Shown: one piece after another, positions 21,991-33,734 of the stretch
Layout: the number at the start of each line of letters is the position of its first letter
Position numbering within the stretch: the stretch's first letter is position 1
From: Apoderus coryli
Lineage: Eukaryota > Arthropoda > Insecta > Coleoptera > Attelabidae
Length of the DNA: 64,000 nt
Assembly (NCBI GenBank): GCA_911728435.2
Contig: OU452202.1
Location: forward strand, 18,455,135 to 18,519,134
Direction of reading: 5' to 3'
Made by a program: the position numbers and the translations under genes
The notes under the pieces: model-generated
Told to the model about the DNA's origin: nothing
The model's database searches: none
Seen by the model: only the letters and a program-made list of their open reading frames with translations

Positions 21991-23784
21991 TATGATATGG
22001 AGAGCTAAAAGTCACTCGACTCCTTATGCTAATTGAAAATTTGGGGTTTGTGCCCATCCGTATCACACTGCTAAAGTGATTTCATCCAAAAACCAACGGG
22101 TTCATCCTAGGGCTCCCCCAAACTCATATACCAAAATTTAGCTTGGTTGGTTGCAGCGTTTAGGCGAAGAATACATACAGCCTTCCATCTGGAAATGGTC
22201 TTAAGGATCTCAGAGGACTTCAAAATGGTTATCTCATTTTTTAGCGCGTTCATAATTCTTTACCTATTGTGTCTATTAAATCTGTGCTATTGTGCTTTGT
22301 ACGAATTTCCTATTCAATGTTTACAAAAATAATATCAAAAGGCTTTAATTTTATTTTCACTACGTGTTTAATCTAATTAAGTTTACCTTATTCTATAGTG
22401 TTAATATTATTGTCATCAATTTTCTGAAACACATAGGGCCATGTAATTCGCAAATTAAATAGTGTTTTAATTTTATTAGGGACAGTTGATGACATCCCTC
22501 GAGACAATAAAGCTTTCGAGCTTTGTAGCACATAAACGACAGCTCATGTAATTTTGAAATTTTTAAACCTTCAAATTTTAATTAAAATATTCCCCCTAAT
22601 TTTCTGAATATTCTTTAAAGAGGGGAACATCTAATCACTATTTTTATTATAAGCTTCGAAATTCTGTATCATTTGAATATCATTAATCTCTATCTCTCTA
22701 AACTGACCTGACAAAAAAAAGACATCAGACCAGACTCTAGGCTCAACACGTTCTTTTCTAAAAAAGCTCTTTAAATGTAGTCAAAACCATAGGCGTAACA
22801 CTTAAGGGGGTTGACTAATATTTTCTTTCTTATTAGGTAACTAAAATTCCTTTTTTTCGATTAATGCACAGAGTTGCAGTAAGGAAAATCTCCTTTTTAT
22901 GTTCTTTTGCTATAGGCAGACAACCAGTGGTTGCCCAGTAAAAGAATAATGCTGCTAGGTACGCTGTTTGTGTATTATTATTATTATTAGGAATTTATAT
23001 ATTATTATAATTATTTTCTCATCTAATTCTGTATCATTATGTATGTTCAGTTCTCTATTCTGTGATATAACAATCAACTTAAGTTCTTTTAGCTGGTGTG
23101 TCTGACGATAGATTGTGTCATTTTTTTTTTCACTCTATATATGTGGAGGAGCGCCATTAAGTATTCCCCAAATGGATATAATATATATTATAGAAAGACA
23201 GGAAATTAACTATAGAGTCACCTATTACAAAGTTATAACATATAACGTGATATTGGTAGGTATACATAATATATTAGGGTTATTGAAATAGGGTTCTCAA
23301 GCCAGTTTGTTAGCATTCTTCAATTGTAATAACGTAAAGAAAATGTTATATCGTGAAATGTCATGTCATTTGCTTGATTTACTTTACATTTTAATGTAAA
23401 GATAATAGAAAAAAAAATAGCGAAAATATTATTTCACCGTACATATTTTCATTTGAAAAAGTAATGAATTTAAGATTAAGGAGAATTATATTCGACTTAG
23501 TTTCCAAAATCTATGCTCATGGTTACTTTCGTTCTTTTACAGAAAGAAGTAGAATCAAAATCAGTCAACCACTGGCATTGCTTTGCTTCTACAAAGAATT
23601 TTGGTTTCTTCACTTATATTCAGCGAGGAGTGTTCGGGGGACTTACCTTTGCTCCAGGCTTCTGTTTACTCACCGAGTTCTTTAAATATGAGCAATATTA
23701 AAAATTCAGCGGTTCAGAACTATTGTTTATTTTGGCAGCAGAAAGTTCGCTCGCATTTCTTATAATACTCGTATATAAGTTTAG
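21991..23784. other. No gene seen; repeat flank
   Basis: About 22,000-22,180 continues the flank of the tandem-array element. From 22,200 onward there are only short frames. The overlapping frames at 23.46-23.77 kb lack domain similarity. Confidence 0.4.
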
Positions 23785-24745
23785 TACTGCTGGACAGTAA
23801 AGCATTTGATAGATTTGATCATATAGTTAAATGATGCTGTTCTGAGGTATATTGATTTCGCGCCAATATACAAACTATTTGACTGAGCGTAGTAAAATGG
23901 TTTACCAATTTTGTTTTGTTTATATACGTCCCAGTTTACCGAAATCTTACAATTTTGTTACACTCCCAATTACACGGATGATTCTCAGATATATCTATCG
24001 TTTGCATCAAATGCGGCCAAGGAAAGTGTTGACAGGATCAACCATCACATTTCAGGGATAGAAATAAATCCAATGGAGTCGGAACTTTTGCTATTTGGTA
24101 ATAAAACCCATAGAGAGCGTTAATTCTGATGATTAATTATGTGGCTCTGCATAAAACCTGGGGATCGTACTGGCTACCGAAATGAGGTATATATGTGAGT
24201 CTTTGCATGAGAAGGGCTTTTACTAATTTAAAAGCAATATAGGGTAGTAGAAGACGGCTTAACTGGCACACAAAAAACTTGTATGCGACAGTTTAGTTAG
24301 TACTGTCACATTTTAATTATGGCGATGTTATATATGGTCTTTGTTTAACTAAAATTGATGAGAAAAGGATGGAATTCATGCACACGGCTTTTATGTGGAA
24401 CTCGTAGGGGTGAAAGAGGCATTAGCGCAAAGATTAAGGAAATCGGTTGGTTAAGAATGAAACAACGTTGGATCTTTCATTCACTAATTTTGTTTAATAA
24501 AATTATTAGAAGAAAAAAGACTTATGTGAACGATTGAAGTTCCGGTTTTAAAATATTACAAGGCTCTACCGGAGAATATAAAAAGTTGAAGAGCGCTGTC
24601 AGACACGTAATAGAATACCTATATTAATTTGTAAATAAAAGCTACTTATTTTGGCCAGCTATATAAAACATTTTAGTTTAGGAAGCTTCAACTCCGCCTT
24701 TTGTAAACATGTTTTTTTTTTACAATAAAGTCTTTATTATGATTA
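23785..24745 (+). pseudogene. LINE RT relic with 3' UTR
   Basis: The RT box is degraded to NYTDDSQIYLSF (from 23,968; family consensus YADDTQ-Y), followed by ESVDRINHHISGIEINPMES and LLFGN, the 'N..K...l.fg' block. Further downstream HFNYGDVIYGLCL and, after a frameshift, GERGISAKIKEIGWLRMKQR correspond to the thumb and C-terminal region of Jockey/CR1-like RTs. The 3' UTR ends AATAAAGTCTTTATT (24,724-24,738), the same 3' signature as three other fragments in the window. The fingers and first catalytic Asp are missing. Several stops and frameshifts. Confidence 0.8.
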
Positions 24746-25580
24746 TGAGTCAAAAGAGCCTGGAAAAACGATATTAGATATCTGCTGGAGCTAATTTCAT
24801 CCATCCTTTGCTAAACCAAAGAGTGATCAATATTGTCGAACGCCTTGGAAAAGACGGTTTAGATTGCAAACTCCGTCCGATAGCCGGAATTACTCGTACA
24901 TCCTGCAGGAATGTGGTCAGATTCGTCACAGCAAAAATATAAAATTAAAAAAAATCGTAGAAAATATTATAATGTTAAAGATGGATTTTCGTACACTGAT
25001 CATGGCATATTATTGTTTATTGATTTGTTTGCGCACACTGTCGTAGATGCATATGAATATTAAACAATAGTTTATTGCTACCCCTGGGCATGCATTCACC
25101 CTATGTTTACATCCGAGCTTCCCACACCCAATAAAATATCTACTACCGATTTTTTGATTAGTGTGTAAGTAAATTGACCTCTGGCAATTTATATTGCCAA
25201 TATTTTTCTCGGATAGGCAACAAAAGGAAATTGCCTGTGAAATATATTGAATTATTCTTTAATATCTGAATACCAACGATTCTGTCATTTATTTCAAATA
25301 GTTACATTTTGTGTACTCGTATCATATTTATTTAATAACATTCAGGCATTCTTATGTCATATTAAGTAAATAGACAGGATCTAGACAAGTCAAGTAATTG
25401 TAGAGTTGAACAGTGGCCAAATTTAATAATGATAGAAATTTAAAAATGGGCAATTTGTGACAGTTTTATTAATAAAGTGTAAAATTTGACAGGCAAAGCA
25501 AGCTAAATTTCACTTTCATCTCATGATGAAAAAAAATCCCGATGGCAGCCAGTCGGAAAAGTAGATTTTCGATTTATATA
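24746..25580. other. No gene seen
   Basis: No supported frame, RNA gene or terminal repeat. Ends at the left arm of the 25.58-kb foldback. Confidence 0.4.
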
Positions 25581-26548
25581 TTTTTAGTAGATTTTGAAAA
25601 AAAAATCTAACTATTCAGGAGATCGACACAACCGAAATTTTGAAAAATTTTTATGCAGTCCTTCATTTTATGACCCCTGGATCCTAAAAATGAGCTCATT
25701 TCAAAAGTTATATATCTATATATATATGGGATATAGAAAACTTTGCGCCAAGTTCTAGGCCGCATTTTTTGACCAATCGAAACAAAATTTGGTTAAAAAA
25801 TCGGCTAGGTCATGGAATCGTGTGAGTTCGTTGGCGATTAAATTTGGAGAGTTAATTTCAAAATGGCGGCCTGGCAAAGTTTTAAAAATAATATTTTTTT
25901 CATTTTTAATAGAAAATACCGATGTTACATATCAAATGATAGAGCACTTAAATCTCTACAATGTTTATATGGAGTCGCCAAATATAACCAAAGTGTCATA
26001 TTGACAGATATTTAACTGAAATACCCATTATACTATAATACATACGTAAGCACGGTCTTATTGTTATTTCACAGGTGTTTATTTGTCAAAAATAATTACA
26101 GGTGTAGCGGGTGAAGATATTTTTTTTTAATTTTTGTTACTTTATATTGACTTACATGCCATGAAAAAACTCTCCAAATAAACATTGTAGAGATTTAAGT
26201 GCTCTATCATTTGATATGTAACATCGGTATTTTCTATTAACAATGAAAAAAATATGATTTTTTTAAAATTTGACAGGCCGCCATTTTGAAATTAGCACTC
26301 CGATTTCAATCGCCAACGAACTCACGCGATTTCATGACCTAGCCGATTTTTTAACCAAATTTTGTTTCGATTGGTCAAAAAATGCGGCCTAGAACGTGCC
26401 GCAAAGTTTTCTGATATATAAACCTTTGAACTGAGGTCATTTTTAGGATCCAGGGGTCATGAAATGAAGGACTGCATTAAAAATTTTCAAAATTTGGGTT
26501 GTGTCGATCTTTTGAATAGTTAGATTTTTTTTTTAAATCTACTAAAAA
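25581..26548. mobile_element. Foldback element, ~410-bp arms
   Basis: Left arm 25,581-25,995 and right arm 26,145-26,548 are near-complete reverse complements. Mirrored landmarks include TTTTTAGTAGATTT at both tips, ATCGACACAAC, a GACCCCTGGATCCTAAAAATGA block, CCAATCGAAACAAAATTTGG, GGCTAGGTCATG, and TATCAAATGATAGAGCACTT. The ~150-bp centre encodes nothing. There is no transposase, so it is non-autonomous. CACCCTGTACA lies about 100 bp outside the right arm. The frame at 25,789-26,004 lies wholly within the left arm and is not treated as a gene. Confidence 0.9.
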
Positions 26549-27180
26549 TGCCATTATTTGTGCAGACTAATTGTTATGACATCTAAAAGTAAATCCTATT
26601 TAAAGAAAATTCTATAAATTTTGTGTTCTTTTGTCACATGTTTTTGGATCACCCTGTACAATATTAATTAATTTATAAAACACATACTTATTTTTATCAT
26701 AAATAGAAGAATTTGCATAATATTGCAAAATGAAACTCATCGTCCCCGTTTCACAGTGTTCCATCCCTTGTCATAAATAACAATTGTTCTCAAACACAAC
26801 ATTATGATGGATGGGATTTTAATCGGGTGGAATGTTGAAACACCACTCTATGTAGAACAGTATCTACTTATATTGTATAATAGATGGGTTGATACGTAAT
26901 ATTTGAGATAAAAGTAAACATATGGATTTTCTGTACACGTTCTCTAACATATTGAAAAATTAATAAATAAATATGTGGTATATAAACTGTAAAACCTTTT
27001 ATAAAATTATAAGCGTCTAACAACAGGTCGTGAAATAATGGCTTAAAATCAATGTAATCTGACTGAGCTTATAGGAAATACATGTAATTCTTTGTATCTT
27101 TAAGAAAATATGTAAATGGAACTCTCAATCAAACAAGTTCCTTCCACAAAATATCTCTAATAATACTAGATTATTTTAAT
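26549..27180. other. No gene seen; flank of ribozyme element
   Basis: Plain AT-rich DNA. The part from about 27,115 to 27,180 is the sequence downstream of the minus-strand hammerhead and includes its GTGGAAGG motif (reverse complement, near 27,140). Confidence 0.4.
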
Positions 27181-27226
27181 AGCCATACAAGTTTCGTCAG
27201 CACAGTGCTAACATCATCAGTGGCAA
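27181..27226 (-). ncRNA. Hammerhead ribozyme candidate 4 (minus strand)
   Basis: On the minus strand CUGAUGA (27,220-27,214) is followed by one unpaired U, a strong 6-bp stem II (GUUAGC/GCUGAC with one U-G pair), then GAAA (27,195-27,192). Stem III is minimal: A15.1-U16.1 and C-G around a UU loop. The predicted cleavage base is A (27,186). Stem I is GCCA/UGGC, four Watson-Crick pairs. It is the best-paired of the four candidates. Downstream on the minus strand there is a TTTTGTGGAAGGAAC block like that after the other ribozymes. Confidence 0.7.
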
Positions 27227-28281
27227 ACAATTATTACAGAAGAGCTTAGCCTTAGTTGTGTTTATAGGTTGATCATAATAATCAGATGATATCTTATTAA
27301 TTTTATAAATTCAAATTTCTGTTTTTATATTCTATCTAATTTTTTATATATTGTCAAAGTCTGTAACAGTTGTAGAGAGAAAACAAATATATTTTTTACG
27401 ATTTTTTTATAAAGTATATTGTTAAAGTACTCACCATTTTATGCAAAAAAGGTTTTTGGTTTTTTGGAAATGAATAATTACATTATAACAGTTGTAATGA
27501 TGGTGGTTTTCTTCTTTTTCTTTTTAAACATAATAATTAGTATTGAGAAATTTATTTTCTAATTATACAGATTTTTGATATTATTATTAGTAGGTGTTTT
27601 CTCATTAAATGGCGTACGAAGACAAGTGATAAATTAATATTGTTATGACAGACTTGACATGACACATGGAGAAGAGAAATATGGTTTACAATAAAAGTTA
27701 ACAGATGTTGTTCTACAACGAGGTATAATGCAGTGCTATGGCGCATGAGCAGCAATCGTTGCAATTTTTCATACCAACCCATTAATAGGTGTATTTTTGT
27801 TGTCATTTAATATTAATACTTATTATGTGTGATGACCCAAATTAAAAGTTAGTATTTAAAAAATCTTGAAAATATATAATTGTGTTTTATTCTAATATGT
27901 AAATATACGTCCAGTTTTTAAATTGTCGAAGAATTTACTTCAATACATTTAGCATAGACTTAATAAACCACTTGCAGTGAATTATTGCATCACGTTAAAT
28001 TATAAAATGTCCACTTTTGCTTCTGTTATTAACATAAGGTGGTATTTCAATAAATTTTATTATCGTTGAATATACAGGGTGAGTTACCCTCGACGCGACG
28101 GTCTACTGTGGCAAAACTATTCAGATTTTCAAAATTCTTTCAACGTCTGATTTTGTAGACCTATTAGGACTACATTCTAAAATAGGTGCAATTTATAAAG
28201 GGTGTTACATTATCCCGTAGTATTTCAAACTTACGTTTTTTTAAATGGAAGACCCTAGATATTATTTTTGCTTTCGATTCA
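27227..28281. other. No gene seen; repeat boundary near 28,073
   Basis: Short frames only. TACAGGGT at 28,073-28,080 followed by GAGTTACCCTCGACGCGACG is the start of a decayed dispersed repeat next to the inverted-repeat element at 28,282. Confidence 0.4.
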
Positions 28282-28731
28282 GACATCTTATTAAATGATT
28301 TTGATATAAGGTTTGTTTGCTCTAAAATGCATAGTTAACTAGATATTAATTTTAAAATTCAAAAAACATTCCCCATTATAAGTCATTTTTTATAGTTACG
28401 CCAATGCGTTTTGCAAATAGTAGGTATTTCATAAGATGTACAAGTAAAATAATCCATTACACATTGGTTCGAAAAGCTACACACCTTGTATATTATCCTA
28501 CTATTAAAAACCCAACATTCTACCGGTTCAAAAAATACCATAAAAGTTATTGCTTTAATAACAATTTTTTTTTGTTAATAACATGTCAACATTTTCTTCC
28601 GCGGAATACAATCTTTTAAATATTAAAAATAAAAAAATGTTTTAAAAATATACTGTCCTAAACTGTGAAACTATGTAAATGTGGAATAATTTGACATAAA
28701 CAAATTATTTTCCACTACACGGCCTTCTTAA

Positions 28732-30318
28732 CCCGGCATTTGACATGTGGGGTGTGACAAACCCCAGTACCTCGAAACACATACATAACTTTCTTAAAAT
28801 TTGTTGCTCGCGTCTACGGCGTCCAATTCCCTATAACGCACAAACAGCAGTTCTTTCTTGAATCTGTACGAAAGAACATCGCTTCATAGTGGAATAGGGT
28901 ATGCGATACCCCATGTGTCGATTCTTGTGATTTTTTTTGCGGTTTAAATTTTTTATTTGGACCACGAAAAAAGGTAAAAGCAGTTATTTTAAGAATATTT
29001 TAAGTGAATTCTTATGGTTTTTTAATTTTGGTATAGTTGTTAGGCAAGATATGTGGTTGGCAAAAGAAACAAGATACTCTCCGGAAGCTTTGGGAAGACG
29101 CTGAAACTATCGAACCTTTTGTTGATGCAGATGAGGAAATCGAGCACCTTAGCGTCAACAGCGATTATCCTGTTCAAGAACAAGAAGCTGGTGCTGACGT
29201 TCCAGAGGAGGTACATGAAGAACAAATGGAAATGGATGAAGTAACTGAAAAAGCTCAGACTAACAGCAGTAAGAACCATTCGAAAAAATAACCCAAATAT
29301 CCATATCCATAATTTTTGGAAACTCGCAATAAAAATTAAATTCTAGTCAGTTTGGATTTCAAAAAGACTTGACCATACTTTCATATTTTCCGAAAAAACG
29401 AAAAGTCACATTGCTATTGTCATCTCTACACCATGATGATACCGATGTTGATAATGAAAAGAAGCTGCCTGAAATTATTGCTTTTTACAACTTTACCAAG
29501 TGTGGAGTTGACGTTGTTGACGAAATGTCCGCAAATTACAACGTCTCCCGACCTAATCGCTACTGGCGATTGACAATTTTCCTTACTGAATACAGCTTCA
29601 ATCAATTCTCAGGTCATTTTTAGGGTAAACAATAACGGTAAAAATATACTCAGAAAAGTTTTTATAAAGAAATTGGGTATGCAATTGGTTAAAGAACATC
29701 AAATGCAAAGAATGCAAATTCCTAGGCTTCCACGTGAATTGCACACCACAATTTGCACAATTTTAGGCGATACTTCTGACCCAAAATCTAAAAGACCTAA
29801 ACTAAATCATGCAGGAAGACGCGGTATGTCCAAGAATTTGAGATAGAAAGACCCGATACATTTGTGAAGCTTGCAGTGCTCATATATGCATGGAGCAGTC
29901 ATTATTATACTGCAAAAAATGTGCAGATTTGACCAAATTCAATAATGCATAATTTTTTTAATTTTTTCAATTTTTTAAAAAAAATTTCTGTAGTTTAAAA
30001 TGGGAATTTTGTTTTCAATTTTGTAATAATATTTAGATTTAAAGTACGACTTCTTTTATTAGATTAAGATTTTTGTATGGAATTACATTTTTTGTTTAAA
30101 ATTATGGAGGTTATATTTTTGATGTGGTACTTTTGTAAAAATTAGAGATTTTTTTAAAGTTTTGTGTTTGATTCTAGAAAAATATCATAATGAATAATAA
30201 TAATATACAAAAAGTCTCAAATAGCAATGGACTAGTTCCAAAACATTGTTGTACAAGTGGGGTTTGTCATACCCCAGGTGTCGGATCGTGCAAAAAAATA
30301 CACATGTCACACGCAAGG
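28732..30318 (+). mobile_element. piggyBac relic with TTAA ends
   Basis: The left end reads TTAA then CCCGGCATTTGACATGTG. The right end, reverse-complemented, reads TAACCTTGCGTGTGACATGTG, so the terminal repeats match over about 20 bp. Target sites are TTAA (28,728-28,731) and a mutated TTAT (30,319-30,322). A conserved subterminal hairpin, GGGGTRTGACAAACCCC, is present inside both ends. The ~1.6-kb length is shorter than complete piggyBac elements (about 2.5 kb), because the central part of the transposase is missing. Confidence 0.85.
29030..29952 (+). pseudogene. piggyBac transposase pseudogene
   Basis: An acidic N-terminal piece (29,037-29,291) includes EEIEHLSVNSDYPVQEQEAG. The body resumes near 29,369 with YFPKKRKVTLLLSSLHHDD, then KKLPEIIAFYNFTKCGVDVV and a DEMSANYNVSRPNRYWRL block. 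This is the conserved part of the piggyBac DDE domain holding the last catalytic Asp (GVDxVDEM). The C-terminal Cys/His finger survives near the stop (YICEACSAHICMEQ, LYCKKCADL), but in a frame separated by shifts. Most of the catalytic core, including the first two Asp, has been deleted. The enzyme would excise at TTAA sites without footprint; this copy cannot. Confidence 0.85.
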
Positions 30319-30689
30319 TTATTCCAATTTTTCTAAAAAAAATTGTTATTAACGCAATAACTTTTATGGTATTTCTTGAACCGTTATAATGTTGGCTTTT
30401 TAATGGTGAGATGGTCTTCACCCTGTATAATAACCAATGTGTAATGGATTATTTTACTACTACTATTATTTGCAACACGCATTGACGTAACTATAAAAAA
30501 TGGCTTATAATGGGCCATGTTTTTTGATTTTTAAAATTAATATCTAACTATGCATTTTAGAGCAAACAAACCTTATATCAAAATCATTTAATAAGATGTC
30601 AACGTATTTACACGAACTTATCTTACTGCTGAAACAACAAGCTTGCAAAAATAAAAACCTTTAAAATCCAAATAAATACAACTTTATAA

Positions 30690-31282
30690 TGTGATCTAAT
30701 GCCGACGCGCGCTTGCGTTCCATAGAGCGCCTCTAAAATTCAACTGTTGCTACAGATATATACGGTTAACATAGAGCGGCGCCAAACTTAGATTTTCCGT
30801 TGTGTAGTCAGCATTTTCTCGACCGAACATTTGCGCCGCGTTGTGTGTCCTGAAAAACACGCTCTATCGCTCTTTGCTTCGTGTGTCTCCAAAAATATCG
30901 TTAAAGAACCATAATAATAAAGCTCGCGCGCGTATAGAAAGTCGTTCGACAACTTTGACGAAAGTTGCGATTTTATTTACATTATTAATTTCAAACAAAT
31001 TGGGGAATTAAAAATATAAAATAACTTTGAAATAAAAACACTATATTTATTTTTCTGGAAATAATAATGCGGCAAGTTTCCTGATCTCAGTGAAGTAGTG
31101 TTTTAAAAAAAATAATAATATAGTTCTTGTGTAATTTTGCTACTAGTTTTGGTTAGTTGAATACTGAAACTAAACTTTAAAAAAGTTCCGGTGCGGTGGT
31201 ACAAAAACACAACAAAACTTTATAATACTTTCGTGAACTTTTATGTGAGGTTATTGGTTGAAACTGTAAAAACAACTTCAAA
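30690..31282 (+). promoter_or_regulatory. CpG-rich promoter-like region and 5' UTR (candidate)
   Basis: Between 30,690 and 30,960 CpG and GC content rise sharply above the AT-rich surroundings (GCGCGC, GGCGCC, CTCGCGCGCG). CATAGAGCG occurs twice (near 30,721 and 30,769). TCAG-type initiator candidates occur near 30,810 and 31,085, but no core promoter can be fixed. The region leads into an ATG with a signal-peptide-like frame and a canonical donor site at 31,332, which is why I read it as promoter plus 5' UTR. It could instead be part of another repeat. Confidence 0.4.
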
Positions 31283-31331
31283 ATGAATTGTGTATCAATT
31301 GATCTGGCTGTTTTTGGTATTTTATTTTTGG
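31283..31331 (+). CDS. Candidate first coding exon: signal peptide, phase 1 donor
   Basis: The ATG at 31,283 has a good context (CAAA-ATG-A). The 49-nt exon encodes MNCVSIDLAVFGILFL plus the first base of the next codon. A polar N-terminus leads into a hydrophobic run, as in a secretory signal peptide. The exon ends TTG-G followed directly by GTGAGT (31,332-31,337), the consensus insect donor. A short signal-peptide exon in phase 1 is common for secreted and Ig-type surface proteins. No downstream exon was found in the window, so the protein family is unknown. Too short to be certain; RNA evidence would decide. Confidence 0.45.
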
Positions 31332-31337
31332 GTGAGT

Positions 31338-32031
31338 TTAGTTTATCTTATATTGCCATATAATAAATTCCATAAAATATTTGTAAGAAACGCTGCCAGT
31401 TTTTTTTTGACGTAACAGAACAGTATACAGGGTCGACAGTGTAGAAGATAAACATAATTGCATAAATATATGTTTTTCTTTGTAAATTATTCAATTTTTT
31501 GATTCTCGATGAGATTCTAACCACATTTGATATGTATGTATAAAATTCACCAAGTGACTCTGGCTCAAAACGCACACATAAAAATATTTACTTGTGAAAG
31601 TTTCCTTGGCATTTACTATTTAAAACAATATAATAAGGGCGCTTGTAAAAGTAGAAAAGTTATTACAACTTTGCATCATTTATGTTAAAATTTTCAGGTC
31701 TTCATTTTGATATTTCCAAAAAACAAACTAACAAAGGCATTAAAAAATTGTGTTAAAAAGTAGTTTACTTAGACATTGCTATAATATGTGTTATAGATGA
31801 AGTAATATTTAAAATTGTTGTTATATTTAAATTATTTTTATACAATGGCATTGAAAACTATTTTTTTTCATAAGTTTTTTTGAAATTCACCTAAGAAATG
31901 TAATTTTTGCCGAGCCTACATGATTTTTCATCGAATTTGAGGCAGAATCCAATGCCAAACTCAAAGTGTATTAAAATTTAATAATAACAAAATTCCCTAT
32001 ATGATGCGGATTTTTTGAAAAACGCTCTCTA
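31338..32031 (+). other. Probable start of a long intron
   Basis: No coding frame supported. If the exon at 31,283 is real this is its first intron, which would run at least to the window end or to an unrecognised small exon. It is AT-rich and ends at a TACAGGGTG repeat boundary. Confidence 0.3.
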
Positions 32032-33715
32032 TACAGGGTGATTGTTAGAAGTTTTGGGAAAAGTAGGCATACCATTATTTCGAAAATGTAAGCGATTACT
32101 CAGGTTAACCCAATCTATCAGTCCATAATATTGTCATATTATAGTACGACTTCCGGTTATATTGGAAGTTGCTATACCAGATTTCTTATTTCAAAAGGAA
32201 CATATATTATTATATTTTTGGATTCCCCATCAATTTTGGGGTGTTTTGGTTTAACACTTCCCTATACCCGTTTTTGAATAAATAATTTATCTGGATTTTT
32301 TTTGGTCCAGCACAGGTCTCCAGAAACTATTCGCCATTTTGTTGGTTTAATAGACAGAATCTTGAATTTTGGGAGGTAGTTCCACAACATCTTAAGAATA
32401 TCAACTGTCTTGAGATATTGACGCACTTGGTTACAGGGTGGTCGCAAATTACTATATACCTAAACTGTAAGGTTCCTGAAATAAAAAGAAGTTTGTATAA
32501 AAAAAGAGAAGAAGAAAAATTGCAATTATTAATATTTTGACATTTAGTGTTGCTTACGTGTGGTGAACCTTAGGAAAATAGAAGAAAATGATTACTCAAA
32601 TAAAGTTTTAATTAATTTGTAGATGTTAGTGAAATTAGGAGGGCCCACAAATCTATTCGAAATGACCCGGACTTCAAAATGTTTCGAAACCAATGGTCGT
32701 CATTTTGAAAATTTATTATAAATGTTTTACTTTTGTTTATTGTAATGTTATTGTGTGCGTTTTGTTATTTGCTTCTCAACTTTACCTGTTTGTTTTTTGA
32801 CATACTATATGTACCTAGTTGGTTTTAAATTATGACCTATAGTTAATGAAATTGCAATGCAAACTTTCTCTTGTTCGTTGGTTGTAAATCAGATTAAACT
32901 TTCTCATGTTATTTCTAAAAATTTGTCAATTTGCCCATGAACAAATTAATTAAAGCGGCATTTGAGTGATTATTTTCTTCTATTTTGCTAAGATTTACCA
33001 CACATAAACAACATGAAAACTACACACTACTACTACATGAAAAATTGTAATTTGACATTTAGTGTCAAATTACAATTTTTCATAGCTACCTAATTAAAAT
33101 ATAATCAAAATAATCCAATGTTTATACAAACTTGTTATTATTTCAGAAACCTTACAGTTTAGGTATATAGGAACGTGATATTTAATTTGAAAGCAAATTT
33201 GATTGTATTTCAGAATTTGATAATCTGCAAGGTGTGCCATTTGAGAAAATTGACTTATGCATATGTTTAGTAGTAGAGCATACTACAGTAATTTGCGACC
33301 ACCCTGTAACAGATCGCGTCAATCTCTCAAGAAAGTTAAAATTCTTAAGATGATATTGAACTATCTGCCAAAAGTGAAGATCCTGTCTATTCAACCCGTC
33401 AAAATGGCGAATATTTTTCGGAGACCTGGGACCAAAAAAATTCAAACTAAATTATTTATTCAAAAACAGTTGAAGATAGGGATAGGGAAATGTTAGAATA
33501 TCCCAAAATTGATGGGAAATCAAAAAATATAATTATTGAAATAAGAAATTTGATATCAACTTCCGGTATAACCGGAAATCGTACAACTATAGCAATAGTA
33601 GAGACTGATAGATTGGGTTCACCTGAGTAATCACTTAAATTTTCAAGACAATGGTATGGTTACTTTTCCCAAAACTACTAATGTACCATCGACCAGCAAT
33701 CACCCCGTATAATAT
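32032..33715. mobile_element. Foldback element with TACAGGGTGATTG ends
   Basis: Outer arms, about 32,032-32,475 and 33,145-33,715, are diverged reverse complements. The left tip TACAGGGTGATTG faces a right tip CAATCACCCCGTA. Mirrored blocks include AAAAGTAACCATACCATT-like, TACTCAGGTNAACCCAATCT, ACTTCCGGTTATA, CAAATTTTGGG-like, GTTACAGGGTGGTCGCAAATTA and AACTGTAAGGTT. An inner pair (32,535-32,625 and 32,935-33,015) mirrors a second time around TTTTCTTCTATTTTNCTAAG. No transposase. Frames at 32,262-32,447 and 33,182-33,496 lie within the arms and mirror one another, so they are not genes. Confidence 0.85.
33037..33083. repeat. Perfect 21-bp hairpin, 5-nt loop
   Basis: Arms 33,037-33,057 and 33,063-33,083 are exact reverse complements (core GAAAAATTGTAATTTGACA) around TTTAG. 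It lies in the inner part of the foldback, but its arms are not the foldback arms. Confidence 0.95.
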
Positions 33716-33734
33716 ATATATATATATATATTAT
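33714..33734. repeat. TA microsatellite
   Basis: A short run of alternating T and A directly at the right end of the foldback element, possibly the TA-rich target into which the element inserted. Confidence 0.8.

Larger units (their letters stand above)
28282..30600. mobile_element. Long inverted-repeat element containing a nested piggyBac
   Basis: Left arm 28,282-about 28,585 and right arm about 30,325-30,600 are diverged reverse complements. Both tips carry GACATCTTATTAAATGATTT, and both contain a TTGATATAAGGTTTGTTTGCT block, an AACATTATA or AACATTCTA block and TTATTGCNTTAATAACAATT. A CACCCTGTATA motif sits inside the right arm and a decayed partner inside the left. A piggyBac relic with its own TTAA-type ends occupies the loop, so it most likely inserted into the centre of this foldback. 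Confidence 0.75.

Noticed and set aside
24128..24134. CTGATGA in the RT relic
   Set aside because: No GAAA with a closing stem II follows.
32262..33496. Frames of 61-87 codons on both strands
   Set aside because: They lie in the mirrored arms of the 32.0-33.7-kb foldback and mirror each other, as expected from inverted DNA rather than coding.
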